DNA from: Coprinellus micaceus
Lineage: Eukaryota > Basidiomycota > Agaricomycetes > Agaricales > Psathyrellaceae
Reading direction: 5' to 3'
Assembly: GCA_951394405.1 (NCBI GenBank)
Contig: OX596339.1
Location: forward strand, 3,906,001 to 3,970,000
Length of the DNA: 64,000 nucleotides
How positions within the stretch are numbered: the stretch's first letter is position 1; each line of letters opens with the position of its first letter. Position numbers and translations under genes: made by a program. A model generated the notes under the pieces. That model made no database searches and was not told where the DNA came from. It saw only the letters and a list, made by a program, of their open reading frames with translations. This document shows, in pieces, positions 53,006 to 64,000 of the stretch.

Positions 53006-56000
53006 ATGCCGGCCGCCAAGATCACCAAGGCGCTCAAGAGCGCTGCTCGCCTCCCGGTTCGTGTCGCCCGGACGACCTCCTTCAAGGGCAACAACTCCAG
53101 GGGCAACTTCAACCCGCAGCCGGGAGAGCAACCGCTCGTGGTCCTGAGGGTCCAGATCGTCGGGTGCATGCAGCTGTTGGCAAAGGATCGCGGTGGGACG
53201 AGCGATCCGTGAGTCCTGCTGTTACCCTTTCCATTTCCCTGCTGATACCATCCTGCTTTAGCTTCGTCGTGGTTTCGGTGTTGAACAATCGCCAGCAGAC
53301 CCCAGTCGTCAAGAAGACGCTGAACCCCATCTATACGCCCAAGGATGCCACCTTCGATTTCCCGATCTATCTCTCCCTCGCCGACAAGCTGGGCGTGCTG
53401 GAGTTTGTCGTATGGGACAAGGACATGCTGAGCAAGGAGTACCTCGGCGAGGTCGGGATTCCGTTGGAGGACTGGTTCCTGCAGAAGGACGGCAATCCAA
53501 GGCCATACGCCTGGGACGATGAGCGGAACAAGGTCAGTTCATTTCGATTCACTCAAACTTCCGGCTGACACGCTGCTCCAGCCGTTCTCCATCGACCTCC
53601 TGTCCACAAAGTCCAAGACGGCCGCCACAGGGTCCATCCAGCTCAAGCTCGGTTTCGCCCCCGCCCCTGGATCCACCACGCTCGTCGAGTGGGACGCAGT
53701 CTTCAATGAACTATCCAAACGATCACGCCCAAGCCTTGTCTCGGCGCCTGCTGTGCGTACTAATCACATCTTTATCACGACCCTTCACACCACCGCAGCA
53801 CCCCCACCTCATTCCTATCCTGTCTCATCTATTAACAACGTCACTGACATGCATCTCGCTCGGCGCCACAGACCGAGGGCGTCGGAACCGTGCGTTCATC
53901 CCAAGCCCCCGAGTTCGCAGACGACGGCGGTCTTTCCTCCGACGATGAAGACGACGAAGATGACCTCGACGACGACCAGGAGAATGAAGTCTTCGTTGAC
54001 GCGCCCGAACAGATCGAATCCGCGGACTCGGAAGGGACCGCCAAAGTCATGTTTTCACCGCCTATACCTGAACCTGAGACACCCACCCCGCTCAGTGTTG
54101 TTCCTACGCCCACAGCGCCCGCAGCCCCACAGCTTACGACGTCCACGTCCACGTCGAGCTCTAGCAAGTCGTTCATCCCCAAGATGAAGTTCCCTAAGAG
54201 GCTTGGGTCGAAGTCGTCGACAACCAGCACCCCGACGAGTACGACTGCAAGTAGCCCGTTGCCTACGCCGAGCTTGGAGACGGCTGCGGCGATCGCCTCT
54301 ACGGAGGCTCCTGTCGGGCAGAAGAAGAGCAGGCGCAAGAAGAATGGGAAGGGCGGGTTCCAGTTCGAGGGCACGAACGACATCGTCGGTATCGTTATGC
54401 TGGAGATTCAGAGCGCAGAGGATCTCCCTCGACTGAGCAACAGTGCGTTCTCTCCTCTGCTACGCGTTGGATTTGGCTGATTACGTTCTCCGTTCTTCTC
54501 TTCACCTCCTTCACCGTCGTGGACGCCGATTATGACGCTCACCTTTCAATCTACCTCGGCGCTCGTGGTTAACTCGATACCCCACCACCTTCCAATCGTA
54601 CTCGGCCTGCCCATACCACACCGATCCAACCCCTCAGTGACAAGAACCGGCTGGGATATGGACCCCTTCGTCGTCATCTCGTTCGGCAAGAAGGTCTTCC
54701 GTACCCGCGTAATTAGGCACTCAAGAAACCCTGTTTGGGACGAGAAGCTTCTATTCCACGTCCGGAGGTGCGTTCCCTAGCTCCATCCATAGCCTTCCCC
54801 TAACCCCCATCTCATAGATACGAAACCGCCTTCAAAGTTCAACTGGGCATCCTCGACTGGGATAAGCTCTCTTCTAACGACCACATCGGCGACGCCTCTT
54901 TCGACGTCTCCGACCTCGTGCTCTCTGCGCCCCAGCCGGATCCTGAGACGGGGTTGTACGACCCTCGCCAAGCCGATGGCGGCCATGCCATGAAGGAGTA
55001 TAAGCTGAAGCTGGATACTGGCGGTGCGTCATGGGATGGGAAGCACAAACCTGCGATCTCTGTTCGGTGCGTATCGCTCTTCTATCGTGTCCAATGAACG
55101 TAAATTTGACACTAGGGCTTGATCTAGGGCGAAGTACCAGCCATACGCCGCCCTCCGTCAGCGGTTCTGGAGACAATATCTCCACCAGTACGACTCTGAT
55201 GACACCAGCACGCTCTCCCACCTCGAGCTCACCTCCATGCTCGACTCCCTTGGGTCTACACTTACCCACTCCACCATCGCCTCGTTCTTCGAAAAGAATG
55301 GGAAGGACCCCAAGAACGGCGAGCTCACGATGGAAGAGGCGATTACTTGCTTGGAAACTGAGCTGGGAAGGCCTAGAAGCGAGAAGAAGCGGTTGGACGT
55401 CGACGACGATACCAGCGTCACCGCCACGCCTGTCCTTGGCGCCGTGGATTCGCGGGGTAACGAGGTGAAGCTCGAGGAGCTTGACTTTACGGGGCCGGGG
55501 AGGGTCGAGCGGCAGGCGTCGGAGTCGAAGGATAAGTTTCCCGGTCCGCGGGTTCTGCCGGGCGTTGGGATGCAGCAGCCGTTGCAGGAGGTCGTCGGGA
55601 GCGTCAGCGATACGAGCATCGGGAGCAGCCTGGGTACAACGCCGAACGGTTCAGACCTCGACGATGAGATAGACACAGACAGCCCTGGTGGAGAGCTTCT
55701 CACCCCCGGAGGTGCGGCGGTGGGCGAGAAGAAGAAGAGGAAGCTACGATTCCGTAAGAAGAATAAGAAGAACGCGGTGGCGAAGGCTTTGTCTGCTAGT
55801 GGATCTCCTGATTCCGAGTCGTCGTCGACGGGGAATACCAGTGATGATTCGGTGGAGAGGGTGATCAATGTGAAGTCGTGTCCGTTGTGCCATAGGCCGA
55901 GGATGAACTCCAAGGCGGAGATGGATATTATTACGCATTTGGCGGTGTGTGCGAGTCAGGATTGGAGTGCGGTGGATAAGATTGTGGTGGGCAACTTTGT

Positions 56001-57459
56001 GACGGCTAGTCAGGCGCAGAGGAAGTGGTATACCAAGGTCATTGGGAAGGTTAGCTCTGGGGATTATAAGCTTGGTGCGGTGAGTACATTCTGCATTTCC
56101 GTCTCCCTGAAGCAACGTACTGATTGCTGCGTAATCTAGAACTCGGCGAACATTATTGTGCAGAACAGGATGACGGGTGGGTTGGAGGAAGAGAAGATGC
56201 AGGTTTACGTCCGACTGGGAATTCGGTTGTTGTACAAGGGAGTTTCGAGCTCGATAGAAAGTGGACGAGGTACGTCGTAGGTTTACTCCTCGGACCGTCA
56301 GAGCGCTGATAACGTTATCGAATTTCCCAGCTCGTCGGTTGCTCAAGTCGCTCTCGATCAAGCAGGGCGTCAAGTACGACGACCCAGCCAGCGCTGCTGA
56401 GATCCCGACGTTCATCCAGTTCCATAACCTGAAGGTCGACGAGATCCTCGACCCGCTCGATTCCTTCAGTACGTTCCGTCCGTCTCCTCTCTTCTCCGAC
56501 CTCCTCTGACGTCGATGTTTACATTTCAGAGACCTTCAATGAGTTCTTCTACCGCAAACTCAAGGCTAGCGCCCGTCCCGTAGACTCTCTGAACGACCCC
56601 TACCGGCTGGTCTCTGCCGCCGATTCCCGTTTCATGGCCTTCTCCTCCGTCTCCGAGGCCACGAAGATTTGGATCAAGGGTCGGGACTTCACCGTAGCCA
56701 AGCTCCTGGGCGACGAGTACAAGGAGGATTGGGATAAGTATAGCAGTGGCGCAGCTCTGTGTATTTTTAGGCTCGCCCCGCAAGACTATCATCGGTTCCA
56801 CAGTCCGGTGGATGGCAAGATTGGCAAGATGACGTATATCGCAGGAGAGTATTATACGGTTAATGTGCGTGCCTCGTTCCATCGTTTCCACATATCATGT
56901 GTCGGGGTCTGTCTGTCGTACGCGGGCTCTGAGGTGGCGGCAGTCTCTGCCCCTCTATCTGCCCTTGAGCGCCCATATCATTACTCCGGTCCTGTGGATC
57001 CGCGATAAAGGCCCTAGTCCACTATCCTTAGGCCATCCTACGTTATAGAACGCGAGCTAACACGTTTCTTTCACAGCCTCAAGCCATTCGGACTGCTTTG
57101 GACGTTTACGGCGAGAACGCTAGGAAGATCGTCCCCATCGATAGTCCCCAATTCGGGAGGGTCATGGCTGTCTGCGTCGGCGCTATGATGGTGGGTAGTA
57201 TCAAGACTACTGTCGAGGAAGGCCAGGAGGTGAAGAGGGGAGAAGAGTTCGGGTACTTTGCGTTTGGTGCGTTCCTTTTCCCGGTTGATGTGAAGTGTGA
57301 CTCGCTTACCTGGTCCTTGTAGGTGGATCGACGATCGTCGTGCTCTTCGAAAAGGGCAGTGTCGAGTGGGATGAAGATCTCGTCATCAACGGCCAGGCAT
57401 CTCTTGAGACCCTTGTCAGGGTTGGGATGGGTATTGGCCACGGTACCCGCCGTGGCTAA
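53006..57459 (+). CDS. PSD2: Phosphatidylserine decarboxylase, Psd2-type with two C2 domains
   Basis: Twelve exons give 1158 residues: 53006-53208, 53262-53532, 53582-53752, 53872-54442, 54638-54767, 54818-55066, 55128-56079, 56140-56269, 56331-56468, 56530-56864, 57077-57266 and 57323-57459. It converts phosphatidylserine to phosphatidylethanolamine on endosomal or Golgi membranes. The first C2 domain ([15 protein letters not shown], then [19 protein letters not shown]) is followed by an acidic, Ser/Thr-rich linker and a second C2 ([12 protein letters not shown], then [10 protein letters not shown] and [10 protein letters not shown]). An EF-hand-like stretch ([19 protein letters not shown]) and a Cys/His cluster (CPLCH, then [10 protein letters not shown]) follow. 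The decarboxylase domain has [24 protein letters not shown] and the self-cleavage motif GGST (1114-1117), where Ser1116 becomes the pyruvoyl group. An in-frame upstream ATG could add 70 residues. Confidence 0.93.
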
Positions 57460-59218
57460 ACGTCCCTGTCCTTTGCCTCGTCACGCCCTACCTTTTGCTC
57501 TACTCACTTTCCTATCTATGGACATCCCCCCACGACTGCATATCTATATCAAGCTCCCTTCTTTTCCTCTCCAAAATATCCTTTACTCGCTCTCCACCTT
57601 TTGTCGCCTAATTGGTGTCCCTGCGGATGGCTCGCTCAATTGTGTATATGAATAGCTAACGGTCGGATTACAGACGTACTAACAATTGTATTTATAGTCG
57701 GAATTCAGTCTCTCCCGTGCTTTACCCTTTGTGCGATACCGCCCATGAAGCTTACTATACACCCTCTCTGGTCCTTTTCAATTACCCATATTCATTGGGG
57801 CTACTAATATACGTCCTGTCCAGTCTGGCTCTCCTCGACTGGCACCGGTGGATGGTCAGTCCTTAATGCTTCTTTCGAACCTACGGGTACTTACCGATGC
57901 CCTCGACCTAGATTCCACAGCTTGGGATACTCCTTATGTCTTCGCCGAGATCGGTTTGATGAAGCGGGATCTAGCCATGCTCGGGTACGACCTCGCAATG
58001 GAATAGCTCCAGACGTAGACGTTATATTCGATGGCGGTCAGTAACCGATGCTCTCCATCTTTCACAATCATACTAATCGAAACCTCTGGTTTGAACGCCC
58101 TTTCCTCGCGCCCCTAACGTATAATTGACTTCTAATCATGTCCACTCCGGTCAGAGGGCATGCCTGCAGACCCCCCCAGTCATACAGTACGACGTTGACT
58201 CCTCCCTACGTAACAATGAGCGTCTAGATACGGCCTTGTCGTAACCCAGCCTGCAGCCTGCAGGCCTCGTTTCCGGGTCTCAGAGGTTTCATTTACCTAT
58301 TCTTGCGATTTCCTCGCTGAAGACCATGCTAGCCTCCACGTTGGGCTCGCTTGGTCTTCTTGGTACTTCATTCCGCCCTCGTCGGTTAGTCCGTCACCAT
58401 TGAATACCCGAAACCTTGTACTGAATGTTCTGGAAAGGTCCTTTGTCCTCGAGGCGGATAACCCTGGGCGTTTCAATCGGACTCTAGTTTCAAAATTTAC
58501 CTTCCATACTTACCCTTGGACCGACTGTTATCGATTCAGTTATCCTTGGGCGCTTTGCCCGCCTCTTCCTAATGGGTCTTCAAACTTCCGTCGTTGCTTG
58601 CCCTGCAAGATCAGCAGTGAGTGGCTATTGTATTGGCGACCCTGAATGCTGAGGCGGTACCCGAACAAGATCAGATCAGCGCCCAGTGCCGTAGCAATGC
58701 CGTTGGCGATATCGCTAACATCGACTTTCCTGCTGGAATTTCTTTGCCTCGCGGCTTTCGCGCGCAATTTCGGGATCACCGAGGGTTAAGCTGGGTTAAC
58801 TCTTTCAGCGCTCATGTCTGCTTCCCTGCCCTTCCCGCCCGATGCGACTCGGATTCCGTCTCGTTTCAGCCTTGCCTCATTGCGCCAGAGACTCAGGAAC
58901 CATTGTGTCTGCGGAGCGTGGGCTGGAATACAAGCCCGAGCTGCGGGTACAGAACCAGCAGCCATGGATCAAAACTTAGGCCATCAATGTTTGCTGTGCC
59001 TTTGACTTCGATTCAATCGAGATGCATCATGCCTAACGTGTGGTGCGGTGACAAGCGCTAAACCCGAGCGATAATATATACGTAGGTCTGTCAACCGGTG
59101 AGCCCACTTCGTTCCTTTCCCGCCCCCACTGACGTGCACACCTCCAGGCCTCTTCTCATTCCTGTGGATTACTTGCTGGTCAAGCACTACATATCTCTTC
59201 GAGGAGTCTCACACCAAA
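57460..59218. other. Long intergenic region
   Basis: About 1.75 kb between the decarboxylase and the next gene. Frames in it lack domains and phase-correct introns. Nothing was supported. Confidence 0.5.
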
Positions 59219-60098
59219 ATGCCTATCCCACTCCGCAAGGCGACGATCGAAGACGAAATTGTCCCCCGAAATCTGAGCGCCCGCCGTTCCTATCTACGTG
59301 AAGGCCCGAACCCCCCAAATTTTGTCCCTCGTCGACCCTCCCCTCTCACCACCCGCCCATTCTCCGGCGCCTTCGACGATGACTTCGAACTTTCACCACA
59401 CGTCCCCGTTCCACTGGACCCCCAACGTGGGGTAACCACTGTTCCCGAGAAGCGCAGACGAACACCGCGCAGCCCGTATGGAATGCTAGACACGGGCTCA
59501 GGGTACTTTGGCCACTACGAGCCGGAGTCGGAGAGTAGAAGACAGGAGGCTTCGACGAGTGCTCCTGCGTCCCATGACAGCCATGAGAACTCGAATTCGT
59601 CAGCGTCACATAATTCCCTCGTTTTTCCTGAGAGGAAAGGAATCGCGAGACAGAGGACGACCTCGATGGACTCCTTAGATCCCGCCAAGCTTTCCCCGCA
59701 ACTTTTGAAACCTGAACCACGGCTCAACCGACCGTCATCCTTTGCGGATCTCAGAAACCGTGCATCCATGATTATGTCAGGACCCCAGTCGTCTTCAAGC
59801 TCGAGCTCAAGTCTGCATTCGCCGTTACCCTGGAATGCGGAGAAATCATCTCGATCCCAACTGTCTGTCAACGAGGTGGTGGTGGATGTTGAAGGTTCAA
59901 GACCGAGGAGGAATTCTATAGCCAAATGTGCGTATCCCCGACCCCCACTGAATTCGATGAGGTGGTTGACCTTGGTTCATAGTTGTACTCAACGTGTTCC
60001 GTCCAAAACCGAAACGAAGCCATTCACTATCGATTGAGGTTTCGAAGACGACGCGGGTCACAAAAGTGGAACAGGCGACATTCCGCAGATACGACTGA
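59219..60098 (+). CDS. Ser/Arg-rich protein of unknown function
   Basis: Two exons (59219-59927 and 59983-60098) give 274 residues starting MPIPLRKATIEDEIVPRNLS. There is no signal peptide or membrane helix. Composition is Ser, Pro and Arg with several basic-Ser motifs (RQRTTSMDS, RPRRNSIAK) that look like kinase sites, and a serine run near residue 195. The C-terminal exon is more ordered (FVLNVFRPKPKRSHSLSIEV). It is probably an intrinsically disordered regulatory protein. The family was not recognised. The long open frame and the clean intron in phase support it as a gene. Confidence 0.6.
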
Positions 60099-60570
60099 TG
60101 GCTTGCATCGTTCCTCCGCACACCTCCCCATTGGCTTTATCCTTTCCATTTAACTTTATTCCCATTATGTCTGACTGCCGCACTTCCCTTATGACTGATC
60201 TCTTGACGTTTCATGACTATGGAATGACTCTCAACGCATTATCCTTAGATTTTTCATCGTTTATCATGCACCATCCGTCCCATTTGCCCTCTCAATTGCT
60301 AGATCCAAACTCATAGTATCTACGACCGTCGTTTATCCCCTTGAAATGCCACCCATTTCATTACCCGTCCCCCTCACGAACATAGCGTACGCAGAACGGT
60401 CTCCAGTCATCGGAAGTGAGTTTGTGGTTTTGGGGTCATTTTCCCTTGCTGAATCGATCGCTTTCAAAGTCATCTCTCGAATGGCCCAAGATACGAGCAT
60501 CACCCTAAGTGCTCTGTCGTGAAGGCTGTCAGTACGTCGCGTATAGGATGAAGTATCCCTTCGGCTCACC
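60099..60570. other. Intergenic spacer between convergent genes
   Basis: No feature was recognised. Confidence 0.5.
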
Positions 60571-61203
60571 TCACTCCAGCTCGCTCAGAGCAGTGTAGTC
60601 CTTCGCTTCATCCAACTTCAGAATCCTTTCCACCTCTGATGTGGGCCGGTTCAGCGAAACCCTCCTTTCCCTCCCCAATTGCTCGTCGAAGAAGCTGAGC
60701 CAGGTAGGCACTTGAGCCGTAGGTGCCCGTAACCCAACATCTCGCTTATCGCCCGTAGTGTTGAAGATCAGCAAGCCAACTCTCCACCAAGGAGTATAGG
60801 TCTCCTGCGTCCACATCCAGCTCCTCGCCCTACTATCCTCGGAAACGCTGGTACACCCGTCCCACTTGATCTCGTACACCTTCTCCTGGCATTTCGAGTC
60901 CGTGAACCCCGTCAGGTAGCCATAGGCGAGATGGTCGCTCCCTCCTGGGACGTCGTACCCCCAGAAGCCTTTAATGGTGATGGAAGCGCCGTACACGGAG
61001 GGGTGGCCCGCAGATTGGACGCACTGGCCAGCTTGGAGCTTGTTGTAGGTAATGGACCCGCCGCAGCATTGGTTAGTGCTGTACGTCGTGAGGGATGCCG
61101 TGAGGTTGGCGGTATCCTGCCCCCGAACGAGGGAAGCGGCGGAAAGCGACAACAAAGCTGCTGAGAGGAAAGAGGCAAAGTGCATCGCAAAAGTGGAGGT
61201 CAT
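60571..61203 (-). CDS. Small secreted protein with few cysteines, unknown function
   Basis: Single exon, 210 residues (204 if the Met at 61185 is used). A signal peptide (MHFASFLSAALLSLSAASLVRG) is followed by a mature region with paired cysteines (TNQCCGGS) and further Cys at QCVQS, SKCQEK and DGCTS, and one Trp-rich stretch (WMWTQETYTPWWRVG). The last 60 residues are polar and charged, and lack cysteine. It could be an effector-like or wall-associated protein. No family was recognised. A TATATAA lies 34 bp upstream of the first ATG, so the second Met may well be the true start. Confidence 0.7.
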   Translation of the reverse strand: MTSTFAMHFASFLSAALLSLSAASLVRGQDTANLTASLTTYSTNQCCGGSITYNKLQAGQCVQSAGHPSVYGASITIKGFWGYDVPGGSDHLAYGYLTGFTDSKCQEKVYEIKWDGCTSVSEDSRARSWMWTQETYTPWWRVGLLIFNTTGDKRDVGLRAPTAQVPTWLSFFDEQLGRERRVSLNRPTSEVERILKLDEAKDYTALSELE

Positions 61204-62332
61204 GGGCTCCCGTTCTCAGAGTGTAACTCACCCGCGTTATATACGCGATAATGCGATCTCAGTAGGACACGATGTGGCTACTAGGAGGACGAATACGTTG
61301 CGTCAGTGCGTTCTTCCCTCGGATATATGCAGCAACTCTCTCATGAGCCAGAGAACCTATGTTTCAGCTACCGCTCGCCATGTGATCCCGGCGGCTCAGC
61401 GTCCTCCGGAATTCTTCAGCAAAGGCGTATACCTGAGGATCCTATTCTCGGAAGGCGAGGTTCCCGTCTCTCAAGGGTTAAAACGTGGCTTTGACATGGA
61501 GGTAGCGCATTTCCACCCACGCCCAGTGCTTCTCCTGCCCTGAAACACAACGCAGGCCCAAAGTGACATCCTTCCAATTGAGCGCCCTTGCAACCGCTGA
61601 TCTTGCGACATTCCCACTAGATGAGTTTAGCCGTTGGAACTTCCACGATTGGTTTGTTCCACTCACGAGAACCTATTAGCGTGCGATATAGCACGGCAGA
61701 TCCTCGAGGATACAAGAAGCTGAGTAAACAAAATTGGGAATTTAGGTGGCGATCGAAGGGGACCTGGGCTGGTTACCACTCGATTATGCCCCTCTATGCT
61801 GGTCAGCCCAACTCTTGCCAAGTTAAGGACCCGGGTTGAAGACGACGCATTTGTGAACCAGTAGGAAGGAACATCTTGGATGCCAGACCTTGGAATGGAA
61901 TCTTTGAGTCATTTTCGCCCAGCGAGTATTGTTCCCTACGGTTCTCATCCAGCTTACATGCAGACCTTCGTTCGATGCATGCGCTCCATTTGCAGAAGCT
62001 CTGGGCGCCTAGAGTGTCCGAGAACATGGCCGTTATAATATTCATGAGATCAAGTAAGTGTGTTTAAGCAAGTAAGGCATGTGCAATACATGCACTGGGT
62101 ACAAAACGTCCCCTTCCGTATAGCTAGCAGTCGCTATCCAGATAGCGCCAGCCCAGTACTTGGCCAGAAGGTATATAACTCTGACCTTGACAACCTTAAT
62201 CCGTCTGCTTTGACTTCATCGACTTGATACGCTTGATACGATGGCCACTCTAGGCTTATACTCTGAGGTCGATACCGTCACTGCCTTCCCGAAAGCCAGA
62301 TAGAATGTATGCTCCGAAGGCCGGCCACGATA
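61204..62332. other. Intergenic region
   Basis: Upstream region of the secreted-protein gene and downstream region of the last gene. No coding sequence was supported. Confidence 0.5.
61237..61243 (-). promoter_or_regulatory. TATA box of the small secreted protein gene
   Basis: TATATAA on the minus strand, 34 bp before the ATG at 61203 and 52 bp before the in-frame ATG at 61185. Confidence 0.5.
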
Positions 62333-63663
62333 TCAATCATCCGAGCGCATGAACTCTACATACTCTGACCCATCTTTGGGGTAGAGCGGGTGCAGGTTGT
62401 GATAGACGTCGAATTTCCTCGGGCCCTCGTGCCACCGCCTGAGAGAGATACTGACATAACGCTTGCTCGACTCACTGTACCGTCCCAGAGTATGGTTATC
62501 GAAGATGTTCCCAGTGACTTGCTTTGCACCGCAGTACTTGAAGAGCGATGGGAGCGCCGGGTCATCGAGGAAGTCGAGTCTACTCTCATCTTGGGATATT
62601 CGAATGTAAGTGTACGATGCGTGAAGTCTACCCGGCGGGGAGACGGTCCTGGGGTTCGAATGATCGTGTACTCAAGATACTCAAAATTTATCGGACTCAT
62701 AAGCTGTTGCGGGACTGTTGGTGTGTCGACGCACTCGTTTGGGAAAGCGGTCTCAGGCGTGGCACGGCTCGCTGGAGGAATGTCGCTCTCCCAGCAGAGG
62801 GAGTGGGCTTGGACTCGTGGATAATTACACCTCTGACGTCCCCCAAGGTATCGAGTAGGATGTACGGATCGTGCCCCAAATAGTGAGTTTCGTCAGAAGA
62901 AACCTGCTTAAAATGTAAACGCAATGCTTACTTCAATGGGGCCATTAGGGACATCGGTGGTCGGCTCCCCCATAGCTGTACGCTTTCTGATGTAGTCCCA
63001 CAGAATGATTGCGATGCTACGGCTCTTGCGAAGCACCCATTGGACCTTGTCTCCAGAGACCCGCGGGGTCCATCTTTCATGCCCGCCACGGCGTATTGCG
63101 CAGGGAGGTCGAGGTGAATGGAGGACCCCTCTGAGAGGAACTTCCTGCCCTTAGGGTCGATATCGAGAGCGTAGAACGAGAAGGCGGATGACTTTCCCTG
63201 CTTGTTCTCACTGAAATTAGGTAATGTTAGTCGAAGTTCCAATCGCGTTTTTGGGAGGTTCGGTCGAATTATGAGGTACTCACCCATCTGACGTGACCCT
63301 CGGAGGCACCTGAATAATATCCGGAATCCCCTCGACACCCAAGTCGGTGATCTTCGTCGTGAAGGTTGGTACAGCATGCTTGCGACACACCTTTGGTTTG
63401 GATGGGGTACCCCACATCGCTAAGTAGCCCGTTTGGAGGACCACGACGTATCGTCCCCCGGGTACTAGCATCGCGTGAAGCACTGGGAGTCGCGGGTTAT
63501 ATCTAGGGTGGGACGCCTTACCCTGTGTGGGCTTGCCGAGCGGCGGTCGATCGGAGTCGTCGCCGACCCAAAAAGTCCACGACCTGGAAGGTCCGGCAGT
63601 TCGGGGTCCGTGGACCGCCGTACCTCTGCTTGTAGTACGTAGGTCCAAAAGTCCGGTGCTCAA
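62333..63663 (-). CDS. F-box-type protein with WD-like C-terminal half (partial model)
   Basis: Minus-strand coding segments separated by short introns: one near 63663-63280 (LHAMLVPGGRYVVVLQTGYLAMWG), one near 63230-62940 (FSFYALDIDPKGRKF, then IAIILWDYIRKRTAMGEP), one near 62885-62700 (LGHDPYILLDTLGDVRGVIIHES), and a last one near 62580 to the stop at 62333-62335 (LDFLDDPALPSLFKYCG, then YVSISLRRWHEGPRKFDVYH). The LLPGGRY...LWD pattern and order resemble a large agaricomycete F-box family. The F-box itself, expected about 100 residues upstream, was not found with confidence, so the 5' end is open or truncated. Exact splice sites were not all fixed. Confidence 0.5.
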
Positions 63664-64000
63664 AAATAGAAAAAATATAGGCTAGATCCAAAGGTACGAG
63701 GATGCCAACGTCAATGCGCAAGGGCTATGCGGGTGGGTGGATTGTGTCGGGAGACATGGCGGCCTCGGCCCCTGCCGCATCGCGTGATGCCCGGTGTCGC
63801 AAATGCGGTCGCGCTGCCACCCCCAGCGCAAACTACGCCTAACTGACGTTGAGCTGCTCGACATTTCAGGTGCGATGTATCAATCCCAAATGTAGTACTA
63901 CTCCCTGCTGTTAGACCACCGACATGGTCACACTCGTTCCAAATTCATCCCAGCTTCCTTCCTAGTACCTTCGATCCTACTGGCTGGCAGGTAGCTGATG
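63664..64000. other. Right edge, unresolved
   Basis: May contain 5' exons of the minus-strand gene at 62333-63663. No F-box motif could be read with confidence. Confidence 0.4.

Noticed and set aside
54203..54436. Arg-rich alternative frame inside the decarboxylase gene
   Set aside because: It is a shadow of the Ser/Thr-rich linker between the C2 domains.

Overview
This 64 kb window looks like the nuclear genome of an agaricomycete (mushroom-forming) basidiomycete. Genes are split by many short introns of about 45-75 bases with GT-AG ends, coding sequence lies on both strands, and the families present (DUF6534 seven-helix membrane proteins, large F-box sets, DUF1996 secreted proteins, small CE4 deacetylases) are typical of that group. 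No bacterial, plasmid or viral features were seen, and no CRISPR array.

Layout. Positions 1-12,640 hold a same-strand array of five CE4 polysaccharide (chitin) deacetylase genes. The first runs off the left edge. The other four are complete, with 8 to 12 exons. One F-box pseudogene lies inside the array, another directly after it, and a small predicted membrane protein sits between the second and third deacetylases. Positions 13,000-19,250 are an F-box graveyard. One copy is cut by a transposon-like element that itself carries a second, hAT-like element with a perfect 8-bp target duplication. Positions 19,960-34,660 carry DUF6534 genes (two intact, one broken) and related F-box copies. A DUF6534 plus F-box segment is present on both sides of the mitochondrial Lon protease gene in opposite orientations, including its spacer. 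Positions 35,292-43,600 hold more F-box genes, a four-helix membrane protein and a glutathione S-transferase. Positions 45,300-51,000 hold a DUF1996 secreted protein, a frame-disrupted fourth DUF6534 gene and a NAD(P)-binding NmrA/EasG-like oxidoreductase. Positions 53,000-57,460 encode a Psd2-type phosphatidylserine decarboxylase. The last part holds a serine-rich protein of unknown function, a small secreted cysteine protein and an F-box-type protein with a WD-like half.

How the genes relate. Lon (mitochondrial protein quality control) and phosphatidylserine decarboxylase (phosphatidylethanolamine synthesis) are the conserved housekeeping genes. Around them lies fast-evolving accessory sequence: about a dozen F-box loci, most of them broken, four DUF6534 loci and five deacetylases. 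The deacetylases probably modify cell-wall chitin outside the cell. F-box proteins are usually substrate adaptors of SCF ubiquitin ligases. No functional link between the F-box and DUF6534 families is proven here, only repeated co-duplication.

Exon coordinates were worked out by eye from paralog alignment, reading phase and splice consensus. All multi-exon models given as intact keep phase from start to stop.
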